A stretch of DNA of 64,000 bases, taken from Cyclobacteriaceae bacterium (GTDB lineage: Bacteria; Bacteroidota; Bacteroidia; Cytophagales; Cyclobacteriaceae). The translations under genes were made by a program, and so were the position numbers. Where the stretch lies: positions 744,001 to 808,000 of the forward strand of contig JAHBUD010000001.1 in NCBI GenBank assembly GCA_019638255.1, read 5' to 3'. Below the pieces are notes generated by a model. The model saw only the letters and a program-made list of their open reading frames with translations. It did no database searches and was not told the origin of the DNA. Of the stretch, positions 40,451 to 49,755 are shown piece by piece. Position 1 is the stretch's first letter, and every line of letters begins with the position of its first letter.

Positions 40451-41725
40451 TCAATATCCTCCGCGGTACTTGTAGGTCTTCGCTACTTTGTCGATCGCTA
40501 CCATATAGGCTGCTATACGCATGGACACTTTATATTCGTTGGATATTTTGTATACATTATTGAAAGCATCTTTCATGATCCTGTCCGACCTGCGGTTTAC
40601 ACGCTCAGCCTCCCACTTGTAGCCTAACCGGTTTTGAACCCACTCGAAATAAGAAACCGTAACACCACCCGCATTGGCAAGAATATCGGGCACAACCACA
40701 ATGCCTTTTGAATTTATAATGCCATCGGCTTTTGAGGATGTTGGTCCGTTAGCACCCTCTACAATCAGCTTGGCCTTTATGTTTGGTGCATTGGATGCCT
40801 TGATTACATCTTCGGTAGCAGCAGGTACCAACACATCAACCGGTAAGGTAAGCAGGTCTTCACCTTTAATCTTTTCGGCTCCCGTAAACCCTTCCATCGA
40901 ACCTTTGTGTTGTGCACTATAAGTTACAGCCGCTTCAATGTCAATTCCTTTTTCGTTGTAATAGGCGCCTGAAATATCGCTGACCGCTTGAACGATCAAT
41001 CCGCGCTCAGCCAACAGGCGGGCAGCCCATGAACCAACGTTACCGAATCCTTGCACCGCACATGTTGCTTTGTAGGGATTGATTTTCATTTTTTCCATTG
41101 CCGAAAGGGCAGATACCATCACCCCGCGACCGGTAGCCTCAGTACGGCCAAGAGAGCCGCCCAATACCAACGGTTTGCCGGTAACTACCGCGTTAACGGT
41201 CATGCCCTGTGTTTTGGAATATTCATCCATCAACCAAGCCATCTCACGAGGACCTGTTCCCATATCCGGGGCGGGGATATCACGATCTGGACCAAAAATG
41301 TCGATCATCGCACTGGTATAGGCACGCGTAAGACGCTCAATTTCACCGGCACTCATTTGGCGCGGGTTGCAGGTTATACCACCTTTGGCACCACCGTAAG
41401 GAATATCCACTACGGCACACTTCCACGTCATCCAGGCTGCGAGTGCTTTTACTTCATCAAGGTTTACATGTGGATCGTACCGGATGCCACCTTTTGATGG
41501 GCCTAAAATATTGGAGTGCACTACACGGTAGCCTTCAAAAACTTTAATGCTGCCGTCATCCATGGTTACCGGCAACGAAACAATTACCTGTCGTGCAGGT
41601 GATTTTAATACATTGTAAACTTCTTCTTCAAGTCCTAACAATTGTGACGCTTCATGGAAGCGCGACATCATCGCTTCAAAAGGATTTTCTTTGTCTTTTA
41701 AAGGTGCGGGTTCAATATAGGCCAT
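40451..41725 (-). CDS. gdhA: Glu/Leu/Phe/Val dehydrogenase (glutamate dehydrogenase)
   Basis: A 424-residue dehydrogenase of the hexameric NAD-type. The substrate-binding region PYGGAKGGI holds the catalytic lysine, and the nucleotide-binding segment ATCAVQGFGNVGSWAARLL starts the second domain. It interconverts glutamate and 2-oxoglutarate plus ammonia. The length fits the family (about 410-430). Its start has a -7 box 87 nt upstream and its 3' end has a strong terminator. Confidence 0.9.
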   Translation of the reverse strand: MAYIEPAPLKDKENPFEAMMSRFHEASQLLGLEEEVYNVLKSPARQVIVSLPVTMDDGSIKVFEGYRVVHSNILGPSKGGIRYDPHVNLDEVKALAAWMTWKCAVVDIPYGGAKGGITCNPRQMSAGEIERLTRAYTSAMIDIFGPDRDIPAPDMGTGPREMAWLMDEYSKTQGMTVNAVVTGKPLVLGGSLGRTEATGRGVMVSALSAMEKMKINPYKATCAVQGFGNVGSWAARLLAERGLIVQAVSDISGAYYNEKGIDIEAAVTYSAQHKGSMEGFTGAEKIKGEDLLTLPVDVLVPAATEDVIKASNAPNIKAKLIVEGANGPTSSKADGIINSKGIVVVPDILANAGGVTVSYFEWVQNRLGYKWEAERVNRRSDRIMKDAFNNVYKISNEYKVSMRIAAYMVAIDKVAKTYKYRGGY

Positions 41726-41811
41726 ACTGTATGTGGTATATTAATTTCAGTATTGATGATGAATTAATCTGTCAGGTAAAAATCTAGGATTAATCGCATC
41801 TAAAACGGTTG

Positions 41812-41819
41812 CAAAGATA
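41812..41819 (-). promoter_or_regulatory. -7 box upstream of gdh
   Basis: TATCTTTG on the minus strand matches TAnnTTTG exactly. It implies a leader of about 80 nt. No TTTG at the expected -33 position. Confidence 0.4.
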
Positions 41820-41848
41820 AAGTAAATTCCAATCACTTAGGGTTTGGT

Positions 41849-42679
41849 TCAAAAAATCTCCAGGTAGGCAACGATAAAAGGTGCGGAAATAAACAGGCCA
41901 TCAAACCGGTCTAAAAAACCACCATGGCCGGGCAGGCTGTTGCCTGAATCTTTGATTTCTATGCTTCTTTTCAAAAGCGATTCCACCAAATCACCAAATG
42001 TACCTCCGATAATAATGAGCACGCCAACAATCAGCCAGTTAACAACCGTCAGGCTTTCAAAGTAAAGGCTTAATCCGTAAGTCATGGCAATGGCTAACGC
42101 AGCACCACCCCAAAATCCTTCCCACGATTTTTTCGGTGAAATGCGTTCAAACAATTTTGTTTTGCCAAAAAGGGTGCCTGCAAAAAAAGCTCCGGTATCG
42201 CTGGCCCATAAAATAAGCAGGGCGCCAAGAATGATCTCGAAATTGTAATAGCCATTTTCGAAAGCGGCATGATTTAGCAGCGAGAATGGGACAGCGATGT
42301 AAAAGATGCCAAGAAATGTAAAGGCAATGTTAGTAAACGGTTTTCGCTCAGTCTTTTTATAAAGCTTCACAAGATAGACCAGTGAAATAAGCGGAAAAAT
42401 GAGCAGGTAATACCGTGCCGAAATGGTGTGGCGTTCGATAAAAAAGGAAAGCGTGAAGAGTGTAATACCGCTGAGGGTGCCTAGTGTTTTTAACGGAATT
42501 AAACCATCAAGCCCCGCCAGCTTATAAAACTCGAGGAGCGAAAAAAAGCATATGACGAAAAGCACAGCAAAATAGGTCCATTCACTGTAAACAACCCCGG
42601 TGATGATCGCTGCAGCACCGAATAAGGCAGTAACCAGGCGTTGTGTAAGATTGCTATAACCTGCTAAAATTTTTGACAC
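41849..42679 (-). CDS. cdsA: Phosphatidate cytidylyltransferase
   Basis: A 276-residue polytopic enzyme. I chose the GTG at 42679 because it shares one base with the upstream stop (TAGTG); a longer frame to 42769 lies inside the CPBP gene. The CDP-diglyceride signature is at the C-terminal half: SDTGAFFAGTLFGKTKL, KSWEGFWGG, and GDLVESLLKRSIEIKDSG with GHGGFLDRFDG. It makes CDP-diacylglycerol, the precursor of phosphatidylserine and so of the product of psd nearby. Confidence 0.92.
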   Translation of the reverse strand: MSKILAGYSNLTQRLVTALFGAAAIITGVVYSEWTYFAVLFVICFFSLLEFYKLAGLDGLIPLKTLGTLSGITLFTLSFFIERHTISARYYLLIFPLISLVYLVKLYKKTERKPFTNIAFTFLGIFYIAVPFSLLNHAAFENGYYNFEIILGALLILWASDTGAFFAGTLFGKTKLFERISPKKSWEGFWGGAALAIAMTYGLSLYFESLTVVNWLIVGVLIIIGGTFGDLVESLLKRSIEIKDSGNSLPGHGGFLDRFDGLFISAPFIVAYLEIF

Positions 42680-43596
42680 TATAAGGATAGATTTCTGGAA
42701 GTATAAAGCTTTCTGAAATAAATTAAAAGTACAATAGTAGTAATGAGTGCGGTTGTAACCCATGGCCATGGAGCAGCTTCTTCACTGTCAACATCAAGAT
42801 CGGTTAAACCATGTTTAAACAGGTAAAGCATGAAAAGGGTAAATCCATTATGGAAAAAGTGAGCAAACATGGGTATGAATAAATTTCCCGACCAATGATA
42901 CAGGTACCCGAATAATGCACCCAGCAGCATGCGCGGAACAAACCCAAAAAACTGTGTGTGGATGGCACTAAACAAAAAAGCAGCTATCCATATGGCGAGG
43001 TGCGGATTGCGTGTTCCCCGCTCAAGCTCATTTTGAATCAATCCGCGAAATACCAACTCTTCGCCAATTCCTGGAATTAAAGCCACGACCACAAATGCAA
43101 TGATCAAATCGCGCTGCGACTGAAAATCAGTGAGGACTTTGGTGAGCCCCATCAATGCATCTTCACGTTCGCGTGCCCACTCTCCAAAGCCTTTCAGGAA
43201 TTCCGGAAATTGAAAATGCATATTCCATTCTGTGATCGGAGTAAGGGCTACCAGAAAACCAAGGCCTATCATGATGACCAACGGGATGATAATAATCCAT
43301 GGTTCCCGGAAGGAGAAAAATGGAGTCAGTGATTTGCGTTCGAAGAGCACTATATAAATAATGGGAAACAGAATTAAGCCGGTAAAGCTGGCGATACCTT
43401 GGGTGACCATTAATGGAAGAAAAATGGAATAGTCAGGTTCACCGGTAAGCGCACTGACCAAATCACCATCATAAAATAAGGAAGTAATGGCAAGGCCAAT
43501 TCCGGGTCCGATCAGTGTAAACCCGATACCCACCATTATTACAATGAACAAAATCGAGAGTAGCGGATGCCTGTCGGATACAATTGCGGGTTTCAT
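42679..43596 (-). CDS. CPBP family intramembrane metalloprotease
   Basis: A 305-residue polytopic protein with the Abi/CPBP motifs: EELVFRGLIQ (the EExxxR motif), FSAIHTQFFGF and FAHFFHNGF. These histidines and glutamates form the metal site. CPBP proteases cleave or modify membrane proteins or are linked to bacteriocin self-immunity; its target is unknown. It is coupled to cdsA by TAGTG and is divergent from dusB. Confidence 0.9.
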   Translation of the reverse strand: MKPAIVSDRHPLLSILFIVIMVGIGFTLIGPGIGLAITSLFYDGDLVSALTGEPDYSIFLPLMVTQGIASFTGLILFPIIYIVLFERKSLTPFFSFREPWIIIIPLVIMIGLGFLVALTPITEWNMHFQFPEFLKGFGEWAREREDALMGLTKVLTDFQSQRDLIIAFVVVALIPGIGEELVFRGLIQNELERGTRNPHLAIWIAAFLFSAIHTQFFGFVPRMLLGALFGYLYHWSGNLFIPMFAHFFHNGFTLFMLYLFKHGLTDLDVDSEEAAPWPWVTTALITTIVLLIYFRKLYTSRNLSL

Positions 43597-43650
43597 GGAT
43601 TCCTCATGTTGAGGGTGCCCAAAAATCAGTAAATCCTTCCAAATACGTAT

Positions 43651-43658
43651 TATCTTTG
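43651..43658 (+). promoter_or_regulatory. -7 box upstream of dusB
   Basis: TATCTTTG matches TAnnTTTG exactly, giving a leader of about 70 nt to the ATG at 43732. No clear -33 TTTG. Confidence 0.4.
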
Positions 43659-43731
43659 TGGTTTAATTAAGTAGCCAAACCTCGAAGATTTATAAGACTG
43701 GGGAGGCTTGACTAAGTATAAGTTTAACGTG

Positions 43732-44727
43732 ATGGTCAAAATCGGCAAGATAGAACTGGGGGAATTTCCGCTGCTGCTGGCACCGATGGAGGATGTAAGT
43801 GATCCGCCCTTTCGTGCTGTATGCAAGGAGAACGGTGCCGATTTGATGTACACGGAGTTTGTTTCTTCGGAAGGACTGATTCGCGATGCTGCCAAGAGCA
43901 AACAAAAACTCGACATTTTTGAATACGAACGTCCAATTGGCATACAACTTTTCGGTAGTGATGTTGACCATATGCGTCAGTCGACTGAAATTGCTACAGC
44001 CGTTCAACCGGATTTGATTGATATCAATTATGGATGCCCGGTAAAAAATGTAGCGTGCCGTGGTGCTGGCGCTGCACTGCTTCAGGATATTCCGAAAATG
44101 GTGAAGATGACTGAAGCCGTGGTGAAGGCCACGCACCTTCCGGTTACGGTGAAAACCCGATTGGGCTGGGACGATAGCACAAAGAATATTCTCGAAGTAG
44201 CCGAGCGCCTTCAGGATATCGGGATACAGGCGCTTACCGTTCATGGCAGGACACGCGTACAAATGTATAAGGGCGCAGCCGACTGGACACTGATTGGAAG
44301 ATTAAAGGAAAACCCTCGGCTTACCATTCCGATATTCGGCAACGGTGATATTGATTCTCCTCAAAAGGCATGGGAGTATAAAAACCGATACGGTGTAGAT
44401 GGTGTGATGATCGGCCGGGCAGCCATTGGTTATCCGTGGATATTCAATGAAATCAAGCATTACCTTCAACATGGCGAACGACCTTTACCACCGGATATTT
44501 CAGAGCGTGTTCGCGTAACGAAAAAGCACCTGGAGTTTTCCATTCGTTGGAAGGGTGATAAAACCGGTGTATTTGAAATGCGCAGGCACTACACCAATTA
44601 CTTTAAAGGCATTCCGGACTTTAAGCCATTTCGCATGCGCCTGGTGGAAACCATTGATGTGGCTGAACTCTTTGCCATACTCGATGAAGTAAGCGAAACC
44701 TATTCGGGGATAACAAGCTTAGTATAA
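43732..44727 (+). CDS. dusB: tRNA-dihydrouridine synthase
   Basis: A 331-residue flavoenzyme starting at ATG 43732; a TTG frame start at 43708 adds eight poorly fitting residues. The N-terminal LLAPMEDVSDPPFRA is typical. The catalytic cysteine is C109 in NVACRGAGAALL and the barrel continues with VKTRLGWDD and GNGDIDSPQKAWEYK. It reduces uridine in tRNA with FMN and NADPH; within the Dus family it looks closest to DusB. Monocistronic from its own promoter. Confidence 0.93.
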   Translation: MVKIGKIELGEFPLLLAPMEDVSDPPFRAVCKENGADLMYTEFVSSEGLIRDAAKSKQKLDIFEYERPIGIQLFGSDVDHMRQSTEIATAVQPDLIDINYGCPVKNVACRGAGAALLQDIPKMVKMTEAVVKATHLPVTVKTRLGWDDSTKNILEVAERLQDIGIQALTVHGRTRVQMYKGAADWTLIGRLKENPRLTIPIFGNGDIDSPQKAWEYKNRYGVDGVMIGRAAIGYPWIFNEIKHYLQHGERPLPPDISERVRVTKKHLEFSIRWKGDKTGVFEMRRHYTNYFKGIPDFKPFRMRLVETIDVAELFAILDEVSETYSGITSLV

Positions 44728-44790
44728 GAATCGCAAGAAAACAGGTTTGAAATGGTTGGCTGATTGTCAATCTTTGTTGCCGAATTCCTT

Positions 44791-45675
44791 ATGTCCGAGT
44801 CTACCAAAGGCACAGCCATTTTTTTGTTGATCGTTTGTTCCATCATTTGGGGAACGTCATTCATACTCATCAAGCAAGGGTTAAAAGTTTTTAATCCGGA
44901 TGAGGTTGGAGCATTACGTGTATCAGCGGCAGCATTATTTTTATTGCCTGCTGCATTGTTAAAGTTTCGCGAGCTTAAATCGAAGCACTTTCCAAGGCTG
45001 TTGTTGTCCGGGTTAATGGGCATTTTTATTCCCGCTTTTCTTTTTTCCGTAGCACAAACGCGAATGGATAGTTCCATTGCAGGAATCCTGAATACGCTCA
45101 CGCCAATCTTCACCATGATTATTGGTGCTTCATTGTTTAACCAACGCTTCCGGATAATTGCCGTGGTAGGTATTGTGTTGGGATTTGCCGGAACGTTCAT
45201 GCTCATGCTTTCGCGATCGGAAGGGAAAGTAGAAGGTATTAATCTCTATGCCTTGTTGATTGTTATTGCGTGTGTTTTGTATGGCTCAAACCTGAACTTT
45301 ATTAAGTTCAAAATTGCAGACCTGGGCTCGTTGGCCATCACCAGCGGTTCGCTTATGATGATTGGCCCACTGGCACTCATCTATCTTTTTGGCTTCACAG
45401 ATTTCACCGATAAATTTTCAAAACACGAAGGCGCTTGGGCAGCCTTTGGGTACATTGTATTGCTGGGCATGATGAGCACGGCCATTGCTACATTTTTATT
45501 TAACCGATTGGTTAAGATCAGTACACCTCTTTTCGCCAGTTCAGTTACCTACGTTATGCCCATTGTGGCAGTGATGTGGGGCGTGTTGGACGGGGAGCGC
45601 TTATATCTTGGGCACTATATTGGAATGGCGGCTATTATTGGTGGTGTTTACCTGGCCAATCGTAAGAAGGCTTAA
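44791..45675 (+). CDS. EamA-family (DMT) transporter
   Basis: A 294-residue polytopic protein with ten predicted spans in two EamA repeats (about 8-140 and 150-290). Typical first-repeat wording is LIVCSIIWGTSFILIKQGL and the second ends VMWGVLDGERLYLGHYIGMAAIIGGVYLANR. I chose ATG 44791 rather than the TTG at 44764. It probably exports a metabolite such as an amino acid or purine; purH follows but on a separate promoter. Confidence 0.9.
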   Translation: MSESTKGTAIFLLIVCSIIWGTSFILIKQGLKVFNPDEVGALRVSAAALFLLPAALLKFRELKSKHFPRLLLSGLMGIFIPAFLFSVAQTRMDSSIAGILNTLTPIFTMIIGASLFNQRFRIIAVVGIVLGFAGTFMLMLSRSEGKVEGINLYALLIVIACVLYGSNLNFIKFKIADLGSLAITSGSLMMIGPLALIYLFGFTDFTDKFSKHEGAWAAFGYIVLLGMMSTAIATFLFNRLVKISTPLFASSVTYVMPIVAVMWGVLDGERLYLGHYIGMAAIIGGVYLANRKKA

Positions 45676-45691
45676 AATTTTTCGGTTCGCC

Positions 45692-45721
45692 TTGAACCTT
45701 AAGCCATTACTTCTACTTTTG
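45692..45721 (+). promoter_or_regulatory. Promoter of purH
   Basis: TTG at 45692-45694, a 19-bp spacer and TACTTTTG at 45714-45721 match the Bacteroidota promoter. The leader to ATG 45751 is about 25 nt. Confidence 0.65.
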
Positions 45722-45750
45722 CGGTTTCGCTAACTATCCTTTACCTCAAC

Positions 45751-47277
45751 ATGTCCAATCGTAAGATTGCCCGCGCACTTATTTCTGTTTTTAACAAAGA
45801 AAACCTTGACCCGATTGTGCACCTGCTTGGGAAGACGGGAGTAGAATTTGTCTCTACCGGAGGCACACAACAGTACATTGAAAAATTAGGATACCCGGTT
45901 ATTCCGGTTGAAACCCTTACTGGCTATCCTTCCATTTTTGGTGGACGGGTTAAAACGCTGCATCCGGCAATTTTTGGTGGAATTTTATTCAGGCGCAACG
46001 AAGCCGGTGATCTTACTGAAGCAAAGGCTCATAGCATTGAAGCTATTGATCTGGTTATTGTTGATTTGTATCCCTTTGAAGAAACCGTTGCTGCAGGCGG
46101 ATCGGAAGAAGATATCATTGAGAAAATTGATATTGGAGGCATCTCCTTAATTCGTGGGGCGGCAAAAAATTTCAGTGATGTACTTATTGTTTCCTCGCGC
46201 AAGCAATATGCACAAGTGCTACAACTCCTTGAATCAAAAAAATGTTCGTCCGATTTAGCAGATCGGAAAGCATTTGCTGCCATGGCTTTTGATGTAACCT
46301 CGCATTACGACTCAGCCATCTTCAACTATTTCAATCAGGATAAATCCATTGCTTCGTTTAAGAAGAGTGTTCAGCAGGGCAGAACCCTACGGTACGGTGA
46401 GAACCCGCACCAGCATGGAAAATTTTACGGTAACCTCGATGAGCTGTTCGAGCAACTTCATGGCAAGGAGTTGTCGTATAATAATTTGGTGGATGTTGAT
46501 GCTGCCGTTAACCTGTTGCAGGAGTTTGATGGAGAAACAGCTTTTGTGATTATCAAGCACACCAACGCCTGCGGGGTTGCTACTGATATTTCGGTAAAAG
46601 GTGCTTACCTCAAAGCCTTTCAGGCCGATACCGTTTCGGCTTTTGGTGGCGTACTGGCAACAAACAAACCGGTTGACATTAAAGCCGCAGAAGAATTGAA
46701 TAAACTCTTCTTCGAAATATTGATTGCACCAGCGTTTCATGATGATGCACTTGCCTTACTTAAATCAAAAAAGAACAGGATGCTTCTTTTACAGAAGCAA
46801 CCCCTACAGGAGAAAATTCAGTTCAAGAGTTTACTCAACGGTGTAATTGAGCAGGATGTGGATTGGAAAACCGATTCGGAAAAGGACCTACAGGTTGCTA
46901 CCCAGGGTGCGCCATCGAATGATCAGGTTAAAGCACTGTTGTTTGCCAGCAAAATTGCCAAGCACACTAAGTCGAATACCATCGTGCTGGCGGTTGATGG
47001 TCAGCTGCTGGCCAGTGGTGTTGGTCAAACCTCACGGGTTGATGCACTCAAGCAAGCCATTGAAAAAGCTAAAGCATTTGGGTTCACCTTGAAGGGTGCG
47101 GTGATGGCATCGGACGCGTTTTTTCCTTTCCCCGACTGTGTGGAGATTGCCCATCAGCAGGGTATACAAGCGGTCATTCAACCCGGTGGATCGGTGCGCG
47201 ATCAGGACTCGATTGACTACTGTGATGCCCACGGAATGGCGATGGTCTTTACAGGCATCCGTCATTTCAAACATTGA
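45751..47277 (+). CDS. purH: Bifunctional AICAR transformylase/IMP cyclohydrolase
   Basis: A 508-residue enzyme of usual length. The N-terminal MGS-like cyclohydrolase domain (about 1-195) has FVSTGGTQQYIEK and GGRVKTLHPAIFGGIL. The C-terminal transformylase has RYGENPHQHGKF, FVIIKHTNACGVA and the terminal GSVRDQDSIDYCDAHGMAMVFTGIRHF. It performs the last two steps of purine synthesis. Monocistronic, 109 bp before mreB. Confidence 0.97.
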   Translation: MSNRKIARALISVFNKENLDPIVHLLGKTGVEFVSTGGTQQYIEKLGYPVIPVETLTGYPSIFGGRVKTLHPAIFGGILFRRNEAGDLTEAKAHSIEAIDLVIVDLYPFEETVAAGGSEEDIIEKIDIGGISLIRGAAKNFSDVLIVSSRKQYAQVLQLLESKKCSSDLADRKAFAAMAFDVTSHYDSAIFNYFNQDKSIASFKKSVQQGRTLRYGENPHQHGKFYGNLDELFEQLHGKELSYNNLVDVDAAVNLLQEFDGETAFVIIKHTNACGVATDISVKGAYLKAFQADTVSAFGGVLATNKPVDIKAAEELNKLFFEILIAPAFHDDALALLKSKKNRMLLLQKQPLQEKIQFKSLLNGVIEQDVDWKTDSEKDLQVATQGAPSNDQVKALLFASKIAKHTKSNTIVLAVDGQLLASGVGQTSRVDALKQAIEKAKAFGFTLKGAVMASDAFFPFPDCVEIAHQQGIQAVIQPGGSVRDQDSIDYCDAHGMAMVFTGIRHFKH

Positions 47278-47385
47278 TCGCCAAAATCACGAAAAAGCAG
47301 TTAAAATATTACGGTAACAGGGCACCCAATGAATATTTTGGTAAATTCAAACCTTAATCTATAAACCAATTTTTTAAACCGATAC

Positions 47386-48411
47386 ATGGGCTTTTTTGAC
47401 TTTTTCACCAGCGACATTGCTATAGACCTTGGCACGGCAAACACCCTCATTATTTACAAGGACAAAATTGTTGTGGACGAGCCTTCCATCATCGCATTGG
47501 ATAAGGCCGCGAACAAAGTGCTAGCCATTGGCCGCGAGGCTATGCAAATGCACGAAAAGACACACGATCACATCAAGACCATCAGGCCATTGAAGGAAGG
47601 TGTAATTGCCGACTTTCAGGCAGCCGAATTGATGATCCGCGGTTTGATTAAAATGATTGATACCGGCAAGCGCTTGTTTCCGCCATCTTATCGAATGGTG
47701 ATTTGTATCCCTTCCGGAATTACCGAAGTGGAGAAACGTGCGGTACGTGATAGTGCAGAGCATGCCGGAGCGAAAGAAGTTTATATGATTTATGAGCCTA
47801 TCGCAGCAGCCATCGGTACAGGCATTGACATTGAGCAGCCAATCGGTAACATGATTGTAGACATAGGTGGAGGTACTACTGACATCGCGGTAATAGCACT
47901 ATCCGGTATAGTTTGCGATCAATCCATTCGGGTGGCCGGAGACACGTTCAACAGAGACATACTCGATTACATGAGACGCCAGCACAACTTGTTGATTGGT
48001 GAGCGCTCTGCTGAAAGAATAAAAATAGAAGTTGGATCGGCCCTAACTGAACTGGATGACGGACCGGATGATTATGAAGTGCGCGGCCGCGACCTGATGA
48101 CCGGTATTCCCAAGACAATTAAGATATCCTATTCCGAAGTAGCTTTTGCATTGGATAAGTCTGTTTCAAAATTAGAGGAGGCTGTGCTTAAGGCATTGGA
48201 AACCTCACCGCCTGAACTTTCGGCTGATATTTATGAGCGCGGTATTTACCTAACCGGTGGTGGAGCATTGTTGCGCGGACTGGACAAGCGCCTTGCGTTG
48301 AAAACAAAATTGCCCATTCACACAGCTGAAGACCCGCTGCGCGCTGTTGTTCGTGGCACCGGTGCAGCCTTAAAGAGCTTACACCAATACAGGGCTGTAT
48401 TGATGACATGA
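47386..48411 (+). CDS. mreB: Rod shape-determining protein, actin homologue
   Basis: A 341-residue actin-like ATPase. Phosphate-binding motifs are IDLGTANTLIIYKD and VDIGGGTTDIAVI; the adenosine motif TGGGALLRGLD is near the C terminus. MreB filaments guide lateral cell-wall synthesis at the inner membrane, so the cell is probably rod-shaped. The first gene of the elongasome operon; the next gene begins 4 bp after its stop. Confidence 0.97.
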   Translation: MGFFDFFTSDIAIDLGTANTLIIYKDKIVVDEPSIIALDKAANKVLAIGREAMQMHEKTHDHIKTIRPLKEGVIADFQAAELMIRGLIKMIDTGKRLFPPSYRMVICIPSGITEVEKRAVRDSAEHAGAKEVYMIYEPIAAAIGTGIDIEQPIGNMIVDIGGGTTDIAVIALSGIVCDQSIRVAGDTFNRDILDYMRRQHNLLIGERSAERIKIEVGSALTELDDGPDDYEVRGRDLMTGIPKTIKISYSEVAFALDKSVSKLEEAVLKALETSPPELSADIYERGIYLTGGGALLRGLDKRLALKTKLPIHTAEDPLRAVVRGTGAALKSLHQYRAVLMT

Positions 48412-48415
48412 TTCC

Positions 48416-49246
48416 ATGGAGCGGATATTTTTATTTCTTTATCAATACCGCGCCTTCTTTACTTTTCTTGCTTTGGAATTGTTTTGTGCCTGGCTGATCA
48501 TTCAAAATAATCAGTACCATGGCGCTCGTTTCTTCAATTCATCAAACAACATGGTAGGCGGACTCAATAATTTTTCGCAAAACATGCGCGATTATTTTTC
48601 GTTGCGCGAGGTGAACTCGGTGCTGGCCGAAGAAAATGCGCGATTGCGAAAGAGCCTCGAACTTCGAAATCAGATCATCGTTTCAGGCACAATAGCCGAT
48701 GAAGTTTTAGTACCCCGCTTTGATTTCATCAGCGCCAAGGTGGTTAATAACTCCACCGATCGTTACACAAATTTTATCACCATCAACAAAGGGAGTCGTG
48801 AAGGAATAGAAGCCGGTATGGCGGTTATCAGCCCACAGGGTGTGGTGGGCAAAGTTAAAATGACCTCCAGTCATTTTAGTGTAGTAACTTCCTTGCTGAA
48901 TATTGATCTGCGCATTTCCGGGTTGCTTAAACGAACCGGGCATTTCGGCACCATTCAGTGGGATGGCCGCGATCCGCAGGTAGTGGAGTTTGAATTTATT
49001 CCGCGGCATGTAAAGGTAATGGTTGGCGATACGGTAATCACTTCGGGGTATAGCGGTGTATTTCCTGAGGGAATATTGATTGGCACCGTGGAGGAAATTG
49101 ATTTGCGCGAGGAGGCTCCTTTCTATGAGATGCGTGTTAGGCTGGCACAGGACTTTCGCAAACTTTCTTTTGTATCGGTTGTAAAGAGCAACCTGCTGCA
49201 TGAACTTGACTCACTCGAATTACAAATACCAGATTTGAAGCGATGA
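48416..49246 (+). CDS. mreC: Rod shape-determining protein
   Basis: A 276-residue protein with one membrane span (residues about 8-28), a coiled coil (about 45-85, NFSQNMRDYFSLREVNSVLAEENARLRKS) and a beta-rich periplasmic part containing TINKGSREGIEAGMAVISPQGVVGKV. It links the MreB filament to the PBP2/RodA synthase. It overlaps mreD by ATGA. Confidence 0.93.
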   Translation: MERIFLFLYQYRAFFTFLALELFCAWLIIQNNQYHGARFFNSSNNMVGGLNNFSQNMRDYFSLREVNSVLAEENARLRKSLELRNQIIVSGTIADEVLVPRFDFISAKVVNNSTDRYTNFITINKGSREGIEAGMAVISPQGVVGKVKMTSSHFSVVTSLLNIDLRISGLLKRTGHFGTIQWDGRDPQVVEFEFIPRHVKVMVGDTVITSGYSGVFPEGILIGTVEEIDLREEAPFYEMRVRLAQDFRKLSFVSVVKSNLLHELDSLELQIPDLKR

Positions 49247-49755
49247 ACCGATCGATTGTTTTACAAGTACTGGTGTTTTTTATCTACCTGTTTTTTCAGG
49301 TGTTGATTCTCAAGAATGCGGTTATGTTTCATGTCGCATTTTGCTTTTTGTACATCGGTTATTTGCTGCTTATGCCGGTAGAAACAAATCCGCTTATCCT
49401 GATGGCGCTTGGTTTTGTGTTGGGCTTTTCGGTAGATGTTTTCTATGACAGCCTCGGGCTTCACGCACTATCAAGCGTATTCATTATGTATGTTCGTAAC
49501 TATTGGCTGGCCGGCCTAACCCCTCAGGGCGGTTATGATGCCAACGCATTGCCCAGCGTGGCTAATAATGGCGTACAATGGTTTATAACCTATGTATTGC
49601 CCCCTATTTTTTTACATCACACAATTTTATTTTTTACAGAAGCAGGCGGGTTTGATTATTTTTGGCATACCCTTACAAAGGTTTTTGCCAGTTCAGGGTA
49701 TACGCTGCTGGTCATGCTTATTGTTGAGTACGTCTTTCCAGGGAGAAGATCATGA
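49243..49755 (+). CDS. mreD: Rod shape-determining membrane protein
   Basis: A 170-residue protein with about five membrane spans (for example FFIYLFFQVLILKNAVMF and LILMALGFVLGFSVDVFYDS). Sequence is weakly conserved in this family, but its position between mreC and mrdA, coupled to both by ATGA overlaps, makes the assignment safe. Confidence 0.9.
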   Translation: MNRSIVLQVLVFFIYLFFQVLILKNAVMFHVAFCFLYIGYLLLMPVETNPLILMALGFVLGFSVDVFYDSLGLHALSSVFIMYVRNYWLAGLTPQGGYDANALPSVANNGVQWFITYVLPPIFLHHTILFFTEAGGFDYFWHTLTKVFASSGYTLLVMLIVEYVFPGRRS